DNA from: Nitrospirillum amazonense
GTDB taxonomy: Bacteria > Pseudomonadota > Alphaproteobacteria > Azospirillales > Azospirillaceae
DNA length: 64,000 nucleotides
NCBI RefSeq assembly: GCF_007828045.1
Contig: NZ_VITN01000002.1
Coordinates: 186,001-250,000 of the forward strand
Direction: 5' to 3'
Shown: positions 44,199 through 52,220 of the stretch, one piece after another
Position numbering within the stretch: the first letter of the stretch is position 1
Layout: each line of letters opens with the position of its first letter
Position numbers and translations under genes: made by a program
The notes under the pieces: generated by a model
What the model saw: the letters and a program-made list of their open reading frames with translations, nothing else
Told to the model about the DNA's origin: nothing
The model's database searches: none

Positions 44199-45059
44199 AT
44201 GTCTACCCGCAAGAAACTCAAGGAACTGGTGGAGGCCCGCCGCGGCGTCATCGTGCCCGGCGCCTTCAACGCCCTGTCCGCCAAGGTGGTGGAAGACCTC
44301 GGGTTCGAGGCCATCTACGTCACCGGCGCCGGTGTCACCAACATGTGGTTCGGCATGCCGGACCAGGGCTTCATGGGCCTGGCGGAGATCGCCGACCATA
44401 CGGCCCGCATCCGTGACACGGTGAATGTTCCGCTGCTGGTCGATGCCGACACCGGCTTCGGCAACGCGCTGAACGTCTATCACACCGTGCGCACGCTGGA
44501 GCGGGCGGGTGCGGACTGCATCCAGTTGGAAGACCAGGTGGCGCCCAAGCGCTGCGGCCATTTCAATGGCAAGGACGTCATCTCCACCGAGGAGGCGGTG
44601 TCCAAGATCAAGGCCGCGGTGGATGCCCGCCGCGACCCGGGCCTGCTGATCATGGCCCGCACCGACGCCGCCGCCGTCCACGGCTTCGACGCCGCCATCG
44701 AGCGTGCCCAGCAGTTCGCCGAGGCCGGCGCCGACATTCTGTTCGTGGAGGCGGTGACGACAGCCGATGAAATCCGCGCCTTGCCCCAACGCCTGGCCAA
44801 GCCACAGCTGATGAACATGGTCATCGGCGGCAAGACCCCCATCTTCAACGCCACCGAATTGGCGGCACTGGGCTACGGCGTCGTGCTCTACGCCAACGCC
44901 GCCCTGCAGGGCGCCGTCATGGGCATGCAGAAGGCCCTGACGGTGCTGCGCGACGAAAAGGAAGTGACGGAGACCAGCGGCCTCGTCACCCCCTTCGCCG
45001 AACGCCAGCGCCTGGTGGGCAAGCCCGAGTGGGATGCCTTGGACAAGCGCTATAGCTGA
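44199..45059 (+). CDS. prpB: Methylisocitrate lyase family protein (isocitrate lyase/PEP mutase superfamily)
   Basis: The 286-residue lyase has the superfamily motifs: DADTGFGNALNVYHTV (Mg-binding aspartates), QLEDQVAPKRCGHFNGK with catalytic Cys119, and ARTDAAAVHGFDAAIERA. It would split 2-methylisocitrate into pyruvate and succinate, ending the methylcitrate cycle. The KRCGHFNGK variant, rather than KRCGHRPNK, is also found in dimethylmalate lyase or oxaloacetate decarboxylase-type relatives, so the assignment rests partly on its place at the end of the prpC-acnD-prpF set. The start at 44199 follows AAGGAAA. Confidence 0.82.
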   Translation: MSTRKKLKELVEARRGVIVPGAFNALSAKVVEDLGFEAIYVTGAGVTNMWFGMPDQGFMGLAEIADHTARIRDTVNVPLLVDADTGFGNALNVYHTVRTLERAGADCIQLEDQVAPKRCGHFNGKDVISTEEAVSKIKAAVDARRDPGLLIMARTDAAAVHGFDAAIERAQQFAEAGADILFVEAVTTADEIRALPQRLAKPQLMNMVIGGKTPIFNATELAALGYGVVLYANAALQGAVMGMQKALTVLRDEKEVTETSGLVTPFAERQRLVGKPEWDALDKRYS

Positions 45060-45070
45060 ACCCGAAGGGC

Positions 45071-45099
45071 GTGAGGGACGGGTCTTTTCCGTTCTTCAC
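45071..45099. terminator. Hairpin between convergent prpB and regulator
   Basis: GTGAGGGACGG (45071-45081) can pair with CCGTTCTTCAC (45089-45099) across a 7-base loop, with two G-U pairs. It lies between the prpB stop and the stop of the opposing regulator gene and probably serves as a two-way terminator. Confidence 0.45.
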
Positions 45100-46508
45100 T
45101 CCCGGCCTCGATAGGGCGCAATGGTCGCCACCGTCTCATCCACCACCAGGGGCCTGCCAATGGCCGGAAAGGCCCGCTGCGCGCAGTTGGTCCGTTCACA
45201 GACTTTGCAGCCGGCGCCGATGGGGGTGGCGGCGTCCGGGTCCGACAGGTCCATGCCCTTGGCGTAGACCAGGCGGGCGGCATGGCGGATGTCGCAGCCC
45301 AGGCCGATAGCGAACTGCTTGGCCGGCGCGCCATAGCCGCCGGCACCATGGGTGACGGTGCGCGCCACCCAGAGGTATTGCCGTCCCTCCGGCATCACCG
45401 CCCGCTGGGTCAGGATACGGCCCGGCTGGGCGAAGGCCTCATAGACGTTCCACAGGGGGCAGGAGCCACCGACGCGGGAAAAGTGGAAGTCAGTGGCCGA
45501 TTGCCGCTTGGAGATGTTGCCCGCCCGGTCCACTCGCACGAAGAAGAAGGGCACCCCCCGGGCATCCGACCGTTGCAGGGTGCTGAGCCGATGGCACACT
45601 GTCTCGAACCGCACGCCGAACTGCCGCTCCAGCCGCTCGATGTCATAGCGCAGGCTTTCGGCGGCGGAGAGGAAGGGCTGATAGGGCAACAGCACGGCGC
45701 CAGCGAAGTAGTTGGCCAAGCCGATGCGGGCCAGCCGCCGCGCTTCCTCGCCCGAAAAATCGCCTTGGGCCGTCAGCCGGTCCAGTTCATCGCCGCATTC
45801 CAGGAAGGCGACCTGCGTGGCCATATGGAAGGCGCGCTGCCCCGCCGTCAGGTCGGCGGCGAGGTGCAGGGTGCGGCTGGCGGCATCGTAACGACGGGTG
45901 GGCCGGTCCCCGCCATCCTCCATCACCAGCCGCACGCCATGACGCCGCGCCAGGTGCGCCAGCAGGCCAGGCGCCATAGTGCCGATGACCAGGTCCGCCG
46001 CGCGGTACAGCTTCTCCGCCGCCAGGTCCAGCGTGTCGATATGGTTATGGCGCGCGTAGAAGAAGTCGCGCACCTCCTCGAACGGCATCAGCGGCTTGGG
46101 CGCCTGCTGCCAATCCTCCCCCAGCCGCGCCGAGACCTGCTCCAGCCGGCCGGAGACCTCACGGTAGCGGCGGTGCAGCGACATCAGGGCGCGGCCCACC
46201 GCCGGCATGGTGGAGGCCAACTCGCGCAGCTCCGCCAGCGCGACACCGTCCCCCACCCCGGCCTCGGTCAGCGCGTCGCGCAGGTCGGCGACCAGCCGCG
46301 CCTCCTCATCCTCGGAGAACAGCTGCACGTCGACGCCGAAGACCGCGTTGATCTTCAGCAGCACGGGCACGGTCAGGGGCCGCAGGTTCTGTTCCAGCTG
46401 GTTGAGGTAGCTGGGCGACAGCTCCAGCGCGCGGGCCAGCGCCGCCTGGCTCAGCCCCCGTTCCTCCCGCAACCGGCGCAGCCGCACGCCAACGAATTGC
46501 TTACGCAT
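45096..46508 (-). CDS. Short-chain fatty-acyl transcriptional regulator (PrpR/RamB/PccR-like)
   Basis: The 470-residue protein has an N-terminal XRE HTH (about residues 8-62; LRRLREERGLSQAALARALELSPSYLNQLEQN), a central IrrE-like/DUF2083-type domain (about residues 150-400) and a C-terminal cysteine cluster (Cys405, Cys434, Cys437, Cys442). Mycobacterial PrpR has the same architecture, binds short-chain acyl-CoA and carries an iron-sulfur cluster on such cysteines. It is convergent with the methylcitrate genes and should activate them in response to propionyl-CoA. A candidate site lies near its own start. Confidence 0.87.
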   Translation of the reverse strand: MRKQFVGVRLRRLREERGLSQAALARALELSPSYLNQLEQNLRPLTVPVLLKINAVFGVDVQLFSEDEEARLVADLRDALTEAGVGDGVALAELRELASTMPAVGRALMSLHRRYREVSGRLEQVSARLGEDWQQAPKPLMPFEEVRDFFYARHNHIDTLDLAAEKLYRAADLVIGTMAPGLLAHLARRHGVRLVMEDGGDRPTRRYDAASRTLHLAADLTAGQRAFHMATQVAFLECGDELDRLTAQGDFSGEEARRLARIGLANYFAGAVLLPYQPFLSAAESLRYDIERLERQFGVRFETVCHRLSTLQRSDARGVPFFFVRVDRAGNISKRQSATDFHFSRVGGSCPLWNVYEAFAQPGRILTQRAVMPEGRQYLWVARTVTHGAGGYGAPAKQFAIGLGCDIRHAARLVYAKGMDLSDPDAATPIGAGCKVCERTNCAQRAFPAIGRPLVVDETVATIAPYRGRE

Positions 46509-46589
46509 GGCCTGTCATCCACAACATTCACTCATTCGCCGGATATCATTAACAAATCTACGCAACTTCAAGCGTTTCCGGGAATTCCT

Positions 46590-46597
46590 TTTGCGAA
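46590..46597. promoter_or_regulatory. Possible regulator-binding site in the divergent gap
   Basis: TTTGCGAA differs by one base from the TTTGCAAA site of RamB/PrpR regulators and lies 82 bases upstream of the regulator start and 49 bases before the divergent thioesterase gene. It is a weak candidate for autoregulation. Confidence 0.3.
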
Positions 46598-46645
46598 TAT
46601 TGAGAATGTCAGTGCTGATGGCAAGTGGGATTAAGGAGACACACG

Positions 46646-47059
46646 ATGGATGGGCCCATGGATACCGACGCCGCCTCGGTGCTGACCGAAATGGTGTTTC
46701 CCGGCCTCGCCAACCACTACGGCACCCTGTTCGGCGGCCAGGCGCTGAACCTGATGGGCAAGGCCGCCTTCATCGCTGCCAGCCGCCGCGCCGGCTGCGA
46801 CGTCGTCATGGTGGCCGCAGACAGGGTGGTCTTCCGCCGGCCCATTCCCGTGGGGCACCTGTTGGAACTGACGGCGCGCGTCGTGCGCATCGGCCGGTCG
46901 TCCATGACGGTCGCGGTCAGTGGCCAGAGCCGCCCGCCGAAGGGCGGCCCGAACAGCCATGCCATGGATGGGGTCTTTGAGATGGTCGCGGTCGATGCCG
47001 ACGGGCGCCCGAAGCCGGTTTTCGCACAGCCGGGAGCGGCGGTCGCCCGGAAAAACTGA
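46646..47059 (+). CDS. Acyl-CoA thioesterase (hotdog fold)
   Basis: The 137-residue protein shows the YciA/BACH-type hotdog pattern: VFPGLANHYGTLFGGQALNLMGKAAFIAASRRAG, with the substrate-binding Asn/His and the GGQ/MGKA helix, then VVFRRPIPVGHLLELTARVVRIGRSSMTV. It would hydrolyse acyl-CoA; next to a propionate regulon it may relieve acyl-CoA build-up. AAGGAGA is 7-8 bases upstream of the ATG. It is divergent from the PrpR-like gene. Confidence 0.88.
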   Translation: MDGPMDTDAASVLTEMVFPGLANHYGTLFGGQALNLMGKAAFIAASRRAGCDVVMVAADRVVFRRPIPVGHLLELTARVVRIGRSSMTVAVSGQSRPPKGGPNSHAMDGVFEMVAVDADGRPKPVFAQPGAAVARKN

Positions 47060-47104
47060 TAAAGTCAGGCGCGTTCTTCGATGATTTCAAAACCGGTGGT
47101 TACC

Positions 47105-47875
47105 ATGAAGAAGATACTAATCATCGGCATTGGCGCCGGAAATCCCGACTATGTAACCATCCAAGCCGTCAACGCCCTAAACCAGGTCGACGTTTTCTTC
47201 ATCCTCGACAAGGGCGCGGAGAAATCCCGGCTAATCGAACTGCGCAAAGAAATTTGCCGGCGCTACATCCAGGGCGACGATTACCGTTTTGTCGACGCGA
47301 CCAGCCCGCAATGGGACCGGACGTCAGAGAATTATCTTTCAACGGTCGATGGTCTGAACCGCGACAAGCAGGTCCTGTTCGAGCGCCTGATCACCTCGGA
47401 GATGCGGGATGGCGAATGCGGCGCCTTCCTCGTCTGGGGCGACCCGACCCTATATGACAGCACGATCCGGATCATCGCGACCATCGCCGCGACCGGCCGA
47501 CACGACCTGGAATACGAGATGATACCCGGTATCAGTAGCGTGCAGGCCCTTGCGGCACGGCACAAAACATCCCTGAACCATATCGGTCGATCGATTGAGA
47601 TCACCACGGGCCGTAGGCTGGCGGAAGGGTTCCCCAACAATGCCGACTGCGTCGTTGTCATGCTCGATGCCGACAACAGCTACAGGCGCTACGCCGACCA
47701 GGAAGATATCGAGATCCACTGGGGGGCTTACTTGGGCACGCCGGACGAAATCCTGGTGGCGGGAAAGCTGAAGGACGTTGTGGACGACATCGAGCGCCTA
47801 CGGGCAGAGGCGCGGCTCAAGAACGGCTGGGTCATGGACACATATCTCCTGCGCCGTAGCAGCAGCGAATTGTGA
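47105..47875 (+). CDS. cobF: Precorrin-6A synthase (deacetylating)
   Basis: The 256-residue SAM-dependent tetrapyrrole methylase matches CobF of the aerobic cobalamin pathway: KKILIIGIGAGNPDYVTIQAVNALNQVDVFFILDKG at the N-terminus, GAFLVWGDPTLYDSTIRI, IPGISSVQALAARH, ITTGRRLAEGFP, HWGAYLGTPDEILVAGKL and the C-terminal NGWVMDTYLLRR. It methylates C-1 and removes the acetate of precorrin-5. No other cob gene is nearby. Codon use is less GC-biased than in its neighbours. It lies 45 bases after the thioesterase gene and directly beside the end of the conjugation module, so it may have moved in alone. Confidence 0.92.
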   Translation: MKKILIIGIGAGNPDYVTIQAVNALNQVDVFFILDKGAEKSRLIELRKEICRRYIQGDDYRFVDATSPQWDRTSENYLSTVDGLNRDKQVLFERLITSEMRDGECGAFLVWGDPTLYDSTIRIIATIAATGRHDLEYEMIPGISSVQALAARHKTSLNHIGRSIEITTGRRLAEGFPNNADCVVVMLDADNSYRRYADQEDIEIHWGAYLGTPDEILVAGKLKDVVDDIERLRAEARLKNGWVMDTYLLRRSSSEL

Positions 47876-47900
47876 ACCGCACTGCAATTGTCGGAGGCGT

Positions 47901-49076
47901 TCACTTCTGAGAGTAGGGCTCAAGCATCAGATCGCGGTTCACCAGCACGCGCAAGGGCAGCCCCGGCCGGTCCGTGAGCGTGGGCTGAACGCCCAGGTCC
48001 TTGGCCGCCAGTCGTTGCCCTACTTGGTTGGCGGCGTTATCGCCGCTCTGGCGCACGGCCACGACGACATTGCCGCCGCCGTTGGTCTGGGTATCGCCAT
48101 TGCTGGCCAGTTCGCCGGACACCCCCAGCAGGGTGGAAAGCACCATGCCGCGCAGCAGGCGGCCGGTGTGGTAATCGACCTCGTCTTCCAATCCGGCGTG
48201 GCCCTCCGTGTCGGTAGCCGGCAGGCGGTCTAGCACCAGGGATTTGCCGTTGGGTAGCAGCAGGCGTGTCCACACCACCAGGATGCGCGACTGGCCGTAG
48301 GTCACGGCGCTGTCGTAAGTGCCCAGCAGGCGCGCACCCTGAGGGATCAGCAGGAACCGACCCGTGACACTGTCATAGATGTTCTCCGTCACCTGGGCGG
48401 TGACCTGCCCAGGCAAGTCGGAATTCAAGCCTGTCACCAGCGCCGCCGCCAGGACGGTGCCGGCTTGGATGACATAGGGGGAGGCTGGTGGTTGCAGCCG
48501 ATGCGCCGCCACGGTCATGGTGTCTGCTGGACCGTGCAGGAAAGCCCGCTTATGGGCCTGCTGGTTGGGATCGTTGTCTTCAGCCTCCTCCCCAGCGGCA
48601 ACGGCCGCCCCCTGCCCTGGTTCCTCCTTCGCTTCCAGCAATGGACCAGCGGCATGGGCTGTCACGGTGAAGAACACCGGGGACGCGGCGGCCTGCTGGC
48701 GCTGGCGGTTCCGCTCCTGCGCCGCAGAGTTCGCCGGCCCGCCGGGACTGGTGAACGCTGGCATTGGCGACGGTGGCGGCAATGGCTGCGATGCAGGAGG
48801 CACCGCCGGGTGTCGGGTCAGGTCAGCATAGCCGGGCGGTGGTGCTGTCAGGCTATCGTCCGGCTTGACCTCGGTGGCGTAAAGCTGCTGATCGGCCGTC
48901 AGCTTCGGCGGTTTCCAGGTCAGCGCCCACCACAGCGCCACCACCACCAACAAGGCCAGGACCGCGCTGGCGATGCCCAAGGTCCGGCGCGACAGCCGTG
49001 TCACCGGTCGCGGCCGCGCCCGCAGGGCGAAGGCCGCCGGATCCGCCTTGGTCGGGGGCTCCGGGGTCGGGTCCAT
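47901..49076 (-). CDS. trbI: Conjugal transfer protein TrbI (VirB10-like)
   Basis: The 391-residue protein has a short cytoplasmic N-terminus, one membrane helix (about residues 33-51), a proline-rich periplasmic linker and a C-terminal VirB10/TrbI domain (about residues 205-385; IQAGTVLAAALVTGLNSDLPGQVTAQVTENIYDSVTGRFLLIPQGARLLGTYDS). It spans the envelope and couples energy to the outer-membrane core of the type IV secretion system. It is the last gene of the trb operon; the DUF2274 gene that commonly follows trbI in related elements is absent. Confidence 0.94.
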   Translation of the reverse strand: MDPTPEPPTKADPAAFALRARPRPVTRLSRRTLGIASAVLALLVVVALWWALTWKPPKLTADQQLYATEVKPDDSLTAPPPGYADLTRHPAVPPASQPLPPPSPMPAFTSPGGPANSAAQERNRQRQQAAASPVFFTVTAHAAGPLLEAKEEPGQGAAVAAGEEAEDNDPNQQAHKRAFLHGPADTMTVAAHRLQPPASPYVIQAGTVLAAALVTGLNSDLPGQVTAQVTENIYDSVTGRFLLIPQGARLLGTYDSAVTYGQSRILVVWTRLLLPNGKSLVLDRLPATDTEGHAGLEDEVDYHTGRLLRGMVLSTLLGVSGELASNGDTQTNGGGNVVVAVRQSGDNAANQVGQRLAAKDLGVQPTLTDRPGLPLRVLVNRDLMLEPYSQK

Positions 49077-49077
49077 G

Positions 49078-50046
49078 TCAGCCCCGGCCGTCGATGCGGG
49101 TGATGCGCACCACCTGCTGCGGATCGGCGCCCAGGCGCAGTTCCGCAGCGGCGAACAGCCGGTCGACGATCAGGGTGGCGCCGCGCACCCGGTAGTTCAC
49201 CAGCTCGGCCGTGGCACCGTCCGGTCCCACCACGAACAGGGGCGGCATCTCCCCCTGGCTGATACCGGCGGGGAAACGCATATAGACCTTGCGACCATCG
49301 TCGAACACCTGCACCGGCCGCCAGGGTGGCGTATCGCCACTCAGTTCATAACGGAAGCGTAGGGCGGAGAGGTCGAGGCCATCCGCGGCCTGGGCGGTGG
49401 CTCGCCCTTCCTCATCCCGGTTGCGGGCCTTCAAGGCCACCAAAGCGTCGGCCGGATAGCGCCAGGAGACCTCGGCCATATATGTGGAGGCGGTGGGATG
49501 GGCCTCCAGGTGGTAGCTGCGGCGATCGGTCAGGATCACCAGGTTGTTCATGGGCAGGGTGGCGGCCAGGGGCTTCACCAGCACATGCACCTGCCGGCCC
49601 TCGCCGCTGCCGCTCTCACTGTCGCCGATCTTCCATTGCACGGTGTCGCCGGCGGCCACCGACTTCAATTCCTCCCCCGGTTCCAGGGCAATGTCCGTGA
49701 CATGCACCGGCGCCACATAGACTTGGTAGAGCGCCCCCTCGGTGTAGGGGAAGACCTGCATGGCATTGATGTAGCCGTCGCGGCTGGGCAGCACCTTGGC
49801 GCCCGCGTTGGCGGCCTGCACCCGCTTGGCCGGATCCGTGGCCTCTGCCGTTGGAGCGCCTTCCGGCACCAATGGCTTGAGCTGCCCTGGCAGGGGCAAG
49901 GGCTCCGGCAGGGTGACGATCTCCACCGGCTTGGGTGGTGCCGGCTCCAGTTGGGTAGGCTGTGGGACGTCGTAGGTGATGGCCGGAGGCTTGTGGGCAC
50001 AGGCGACCAAGGGAAGGCTGAGGGCCAGGCAAAGCCAACGCGTCAT
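49078..50046 (-). CDS. trbG: Conjugal transfer protein TrbG (VirB9-like)
   Basis: The 322-residue periplasmic protein has a lipoprotein-type signal (MTRWLCLALSLPLVAC; LVAC lipobox, Cys16), a proline-rich linker and a VirB9/TrbG/CagX domain (PYTEGALYQVYVAPVHVTDIALEPGEEL; LVILTDRRSYHLEAH; FDDGRKVYMRFP). With TrbI and TrbH-type partners it forms the outer-membrane core complex. Its start overlaps the trbF stop (ATGA), and trbI follows one base after its stop. Confidence 0.94.
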   Translation of the reverse strand: MTRWLCLALSLPLVACAHKPPAITYDVPQPTQLEPAPPKPVEIVTLPEPLPLPGQLKPLVPEGAPTAEATDPAKRVQAANAGAKVLPSRDGYINAMQVFPYTEGALYQVYVAPVHVTDIALEPGEELKSVAAGDTVQWKIGDSESGSGEGRQVHVLVKPLAATLPMNNLVILTDRRSYHLEAHPTASTYMAEVSWRYPADALVALKARNRDEEGRATAQAADGLDLSALRFRYELSGDTPPWRPVQVFDDGRKVYMRFPAGISQGEMPPLFVVGPDGATAELVNYRVRGATLIVDRLFAAAELRLGADPQQVVRITRIDGRG

Positions 50047-50741
50047 GGCGATCCTCCCGGCCCCAACTCCTGGGCCCAGTTGATGGCGTCGATGTACAGG
50101 CCGAGCGGGTTCTGCCGCAGGCGGGACTCGGTGTGCGGCGTCTGGATCACCACCGTCAGGATGGCGGACCAGCGCAGGGGCGCTTGCGGCGCCCCGTCCT
50201 CGAAGGGATGTTCGATCCAGGCGACGCGGAAAGAGTCAGGGCTGGCCCGCACCACGCTGGTGACGTCCACTGTTACGGCGTGGCGGCCCAGCCGGCCGAA
50301 GGGGTCCGCTTGGCGAGCGTAGGCGTCCAGCGCCGGCTTGGCGCGGCTGGTGATTTGGCCATAGGCGTCGAGCCAGGCCTGGCGCACCACCACCGGGTCC
50401 ACCGACAGGCCGCGCACCTCGGTGACGAAGCGCCCGAGGAAGTATGCGACCTGGGCGTCGCTGGGGCGGTAGTCCGCCGTGGCCGGCGCCACCGCCTGGA
50501 TCGCCCCCAGCTTGTCCACCTCCACCACGAAGGGCGTCACCACCGCCCGGGCCCGCATGCGAACATCGTCGCCCAGCAGCACGGCGGCCAGGCCGAAGCA
50601 GCCGAAGGCCATGAGGCGCCAGTTGGCGGCCTGCACCCGGGCGCTGCCGATGCGGTCATCCCACAGCTGCTCCGCCCGCTGGTAGGGCGTGACGGGGGCG
50701 GGTGTCTCGCCGTACCGGGCCTGTCGGCGCCGCCATCTCAT
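50043..50741 (-). CDS. trbF: Conjugal transfer protein TrbF (VirB8-like)
   Basis: The 232-residue inner-membrane protein has a basic cytoplasmic N-terminus (RRRQARYGETPAPVTPYQRAEQLWDDRIGSARVQAANWR), one helix (about residues 44-60) and a periplasmic VirB8-like domain (VEVDKLGAIQAV, YFLGRFVTEVRGLS, WIEHPFEDG). It nucleates assembly of the secretion channel. The ATG at 50741 overlaps the trbL end by four bases; a much longer upstream frame is out of step with the family and is discarded. Confidence 0.93.
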   Translation of the reverse strand: MRWRRRQARYGETPAPVTPYQRAEQLWDDRIGSARVQAANWRLMAFGCFGLAAVLLGDDVRMRARAVVTPFVVEVDKLGAIQAVAPATADYRPSDAQVAYFLGRFVTEVRGLSVDPVVVRQAWLDAYGQITSRAKPALDAYARQADPFGRLGRHAVTVDVTSVVRASPDSFRVAWIEHPFEDGAPQAPLRWSAILTVVIQTPHTESRLRQNPLGLYIDAINWAQELGPGGSP

Positions 50742-51877
50742 GGTCCATCCCCCTTCAATTGGGGCCGCATGGCGGAGCCGCCACCGCCATCCTCCCGTGA
50801 CAGATGGTCCGTGGCGCGCACCACCGCCTGCTGGCGCAGACGCTCCGCCCAAGCCGGAGTGGTGGAGGCGGGCGGCGAAGATGAGGCCAGCGGCGGGGGT
50901 GGCGGGCTCGCCGGCGCTGCGGGCGCTGCCGCGCCCATGCCCCGGCCCAAGCCACCACTTGCCGCCCCCGCATCGGCACTCGCCGCCCGGGCGGTCATAC
51001 CGGCGCCCCCCGCCGCCAAGGCCGCGGTGCCGGCCACCATAGCCACCGGCGCCGCCGCGGCCCCCAGGCCCAACTGCGGCGCGCCGGAGGTCAGGCCGCC
51101 CGCCAAACGGTTGGCGGCGAAGGCCAGGCCGGCCACAGTCATGGCCGCCAGCAGAATGGTCATCGTGTCCTGCAGGCTCAGCTCCTGCGCCGGGTCGGTG
51201 GGTAGGATTTCCGTGTAGAGCCGGGTGCCGATGCCGGTGATGACGGCGAACACCAGGATGCGGACGCCCGAGGTGACCACCTGGCCCAGCACCGGCTCGG
51301 CGATGAAGGCCGTGCCCTTCCACAAGGCGAAGGGTACCAGGATGAAGCCCTTCAAGGTCGTCAGCTTGAACTCGATGACCGCCAGGAACAGCAGGATGGC
51401 CAGGATGAAGAAGGCCAGCAGGGTGATGAGAATGGCCATGGTCAGCAGCGCGACCTCGCCTAAATTACTGAACACCTTGGGGAAGCCTGACAGGCGCTGG
51501 AACTGGTTCAGCAGCACCTGGGCGCCTTCCACGCCAGCGTACGCGAGACGGCCGGGGTGCTGGAAATCAACAAAGTCCAACGTCGACCCGGTAGCCTTTA
51601 ATCCGAGCGCTGCAAAGCTCTGAAAAATGACCCCCGCAAGCTGATTCCAATGATTGAGCGCCAGGGCGAAAAAGCCGACGGACAGCACCTTCTTAGCCAA
51701 GGCCTGGGGAACATCCTCTTCGCCGGTAGCCCACGCCAACCCGGCCAGGGTGCCGTCAATGCCGATCAGCACCGTGACCAGGAAGCCGACATCGCCGGCA
51801 ATCAGGCCAAAGCCGCCATCAATGGTGCGACTGAAAACGTCGAGGAAATGATCAAGAACGGAGATATCGCTAGCCAT
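50738..51877 (-). CDS. trbL: Conjugal transfer protein TrbL (VirB6-like)
   Basis: The 379-residue polytopic membrane protein begins MASDISVLDHFLDVFSRTIDGGFGLI and has about six helices between residues 25 and 260, including the conserved LKGFILVPFALWKGTAFIAEPVLGQVVTSGVRILVFAVITGIG. An Ala/Pro/Ser-rich cytoplasmic tail (about residues 265-379) ends the protein. It forms the inner-membrane pore of the conjugation channel. Its start lies within the last bases of the trbK-like gene. Confidence 0.92.
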   Translation of the reverse strand: MASDISVLDHFLDVFSRTIDGGFGLIAGDVGFLVTVLIGIDGTLAGLAWATGEEDVPQALAKKVLSVGFFALALNHWNQLAGVIFQSFAALGLKATGSTLDFVDFQHPGRLAYAGVEGAQVLLNQFQRLSGFPKVFSNLGEVALLTMAILITLLAFFILAILLFLAVIEFKLTTLKGFILVPFALWKGTAFIAEPVLGQVVTSGVRILVFAVITGIGTRLYTEILPTDPAQELSLQDTMTILLAAMTVAGLAFAANRLAGGLTSGAPQLGLGAAAAPVAMVAGTAALAAGGAGMTARAASADAGAASGGLGRGMGAAAPAAPASPPPPPLASSSPPASTTPAWAERLRQQAVVRATDHLSREDGGGGSAMRPQLKGDGP

Positions 51878-52220
51878 GAGGCGGCTCCGTTTTCGATGGG
51901 GGCGCGGTCTGTGATGGCTGCTGGGCCGGCACAGACTTGTCGGGCATGTTCGGAAACAGCTGAACCGGCGGCGGGTTATACTGGCCCGCGCCCTTGCCCA
52001 TGAACCGCCGCCGCTCAGCCTCATCGGCGACCGTGCAGCGGGGATCGTCCACCGCCTTCATGCCCAGATCCCGGCAGCGATCCAGTTCCTGGCGCAGCAG
52101 GGCATGGTCGGCCAGCAACTGCTCCACGGTGGGGTCGGCGGCGCGGGCCAGCAGGGCGATGGAACCGGCGGTGACAACGGCAGCGGCGGCCACCGCCGCG
52201 ACGAGAGTGCGCGTCTTCAT
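51870..52220 (-). CDS. trbK: Putative entry-exclusion protein TrbK-alt
   Basis: The 116-residue protein has an N-terminal signal or membrane segment (about residues 5-27), a conserved LLRQELDRCRDLGMKAVDDPRCTVADEAERRRFMG core (about residues 40-75) with two cysteines, and a proline-rich C-terminus. This is the pattern of the small TrbK-alt proteins located between trbJ and trbL in integrative elements and proposed to prevent redundant transfer into cells that already carry the element. It overlaps trbJ and trbL. Confidence 0.8.
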   Translation of the reverse strand: MKTRTLVAAVAAAAVVTAGSIALLARAADPTVEQLLADHALLRQELDRCRDLGMKAVDDPRCTVADEAERRRFMGKGAGQYNPPPVQLFPNMPDKSVPAQQPSQTAPPSKTEPPHG

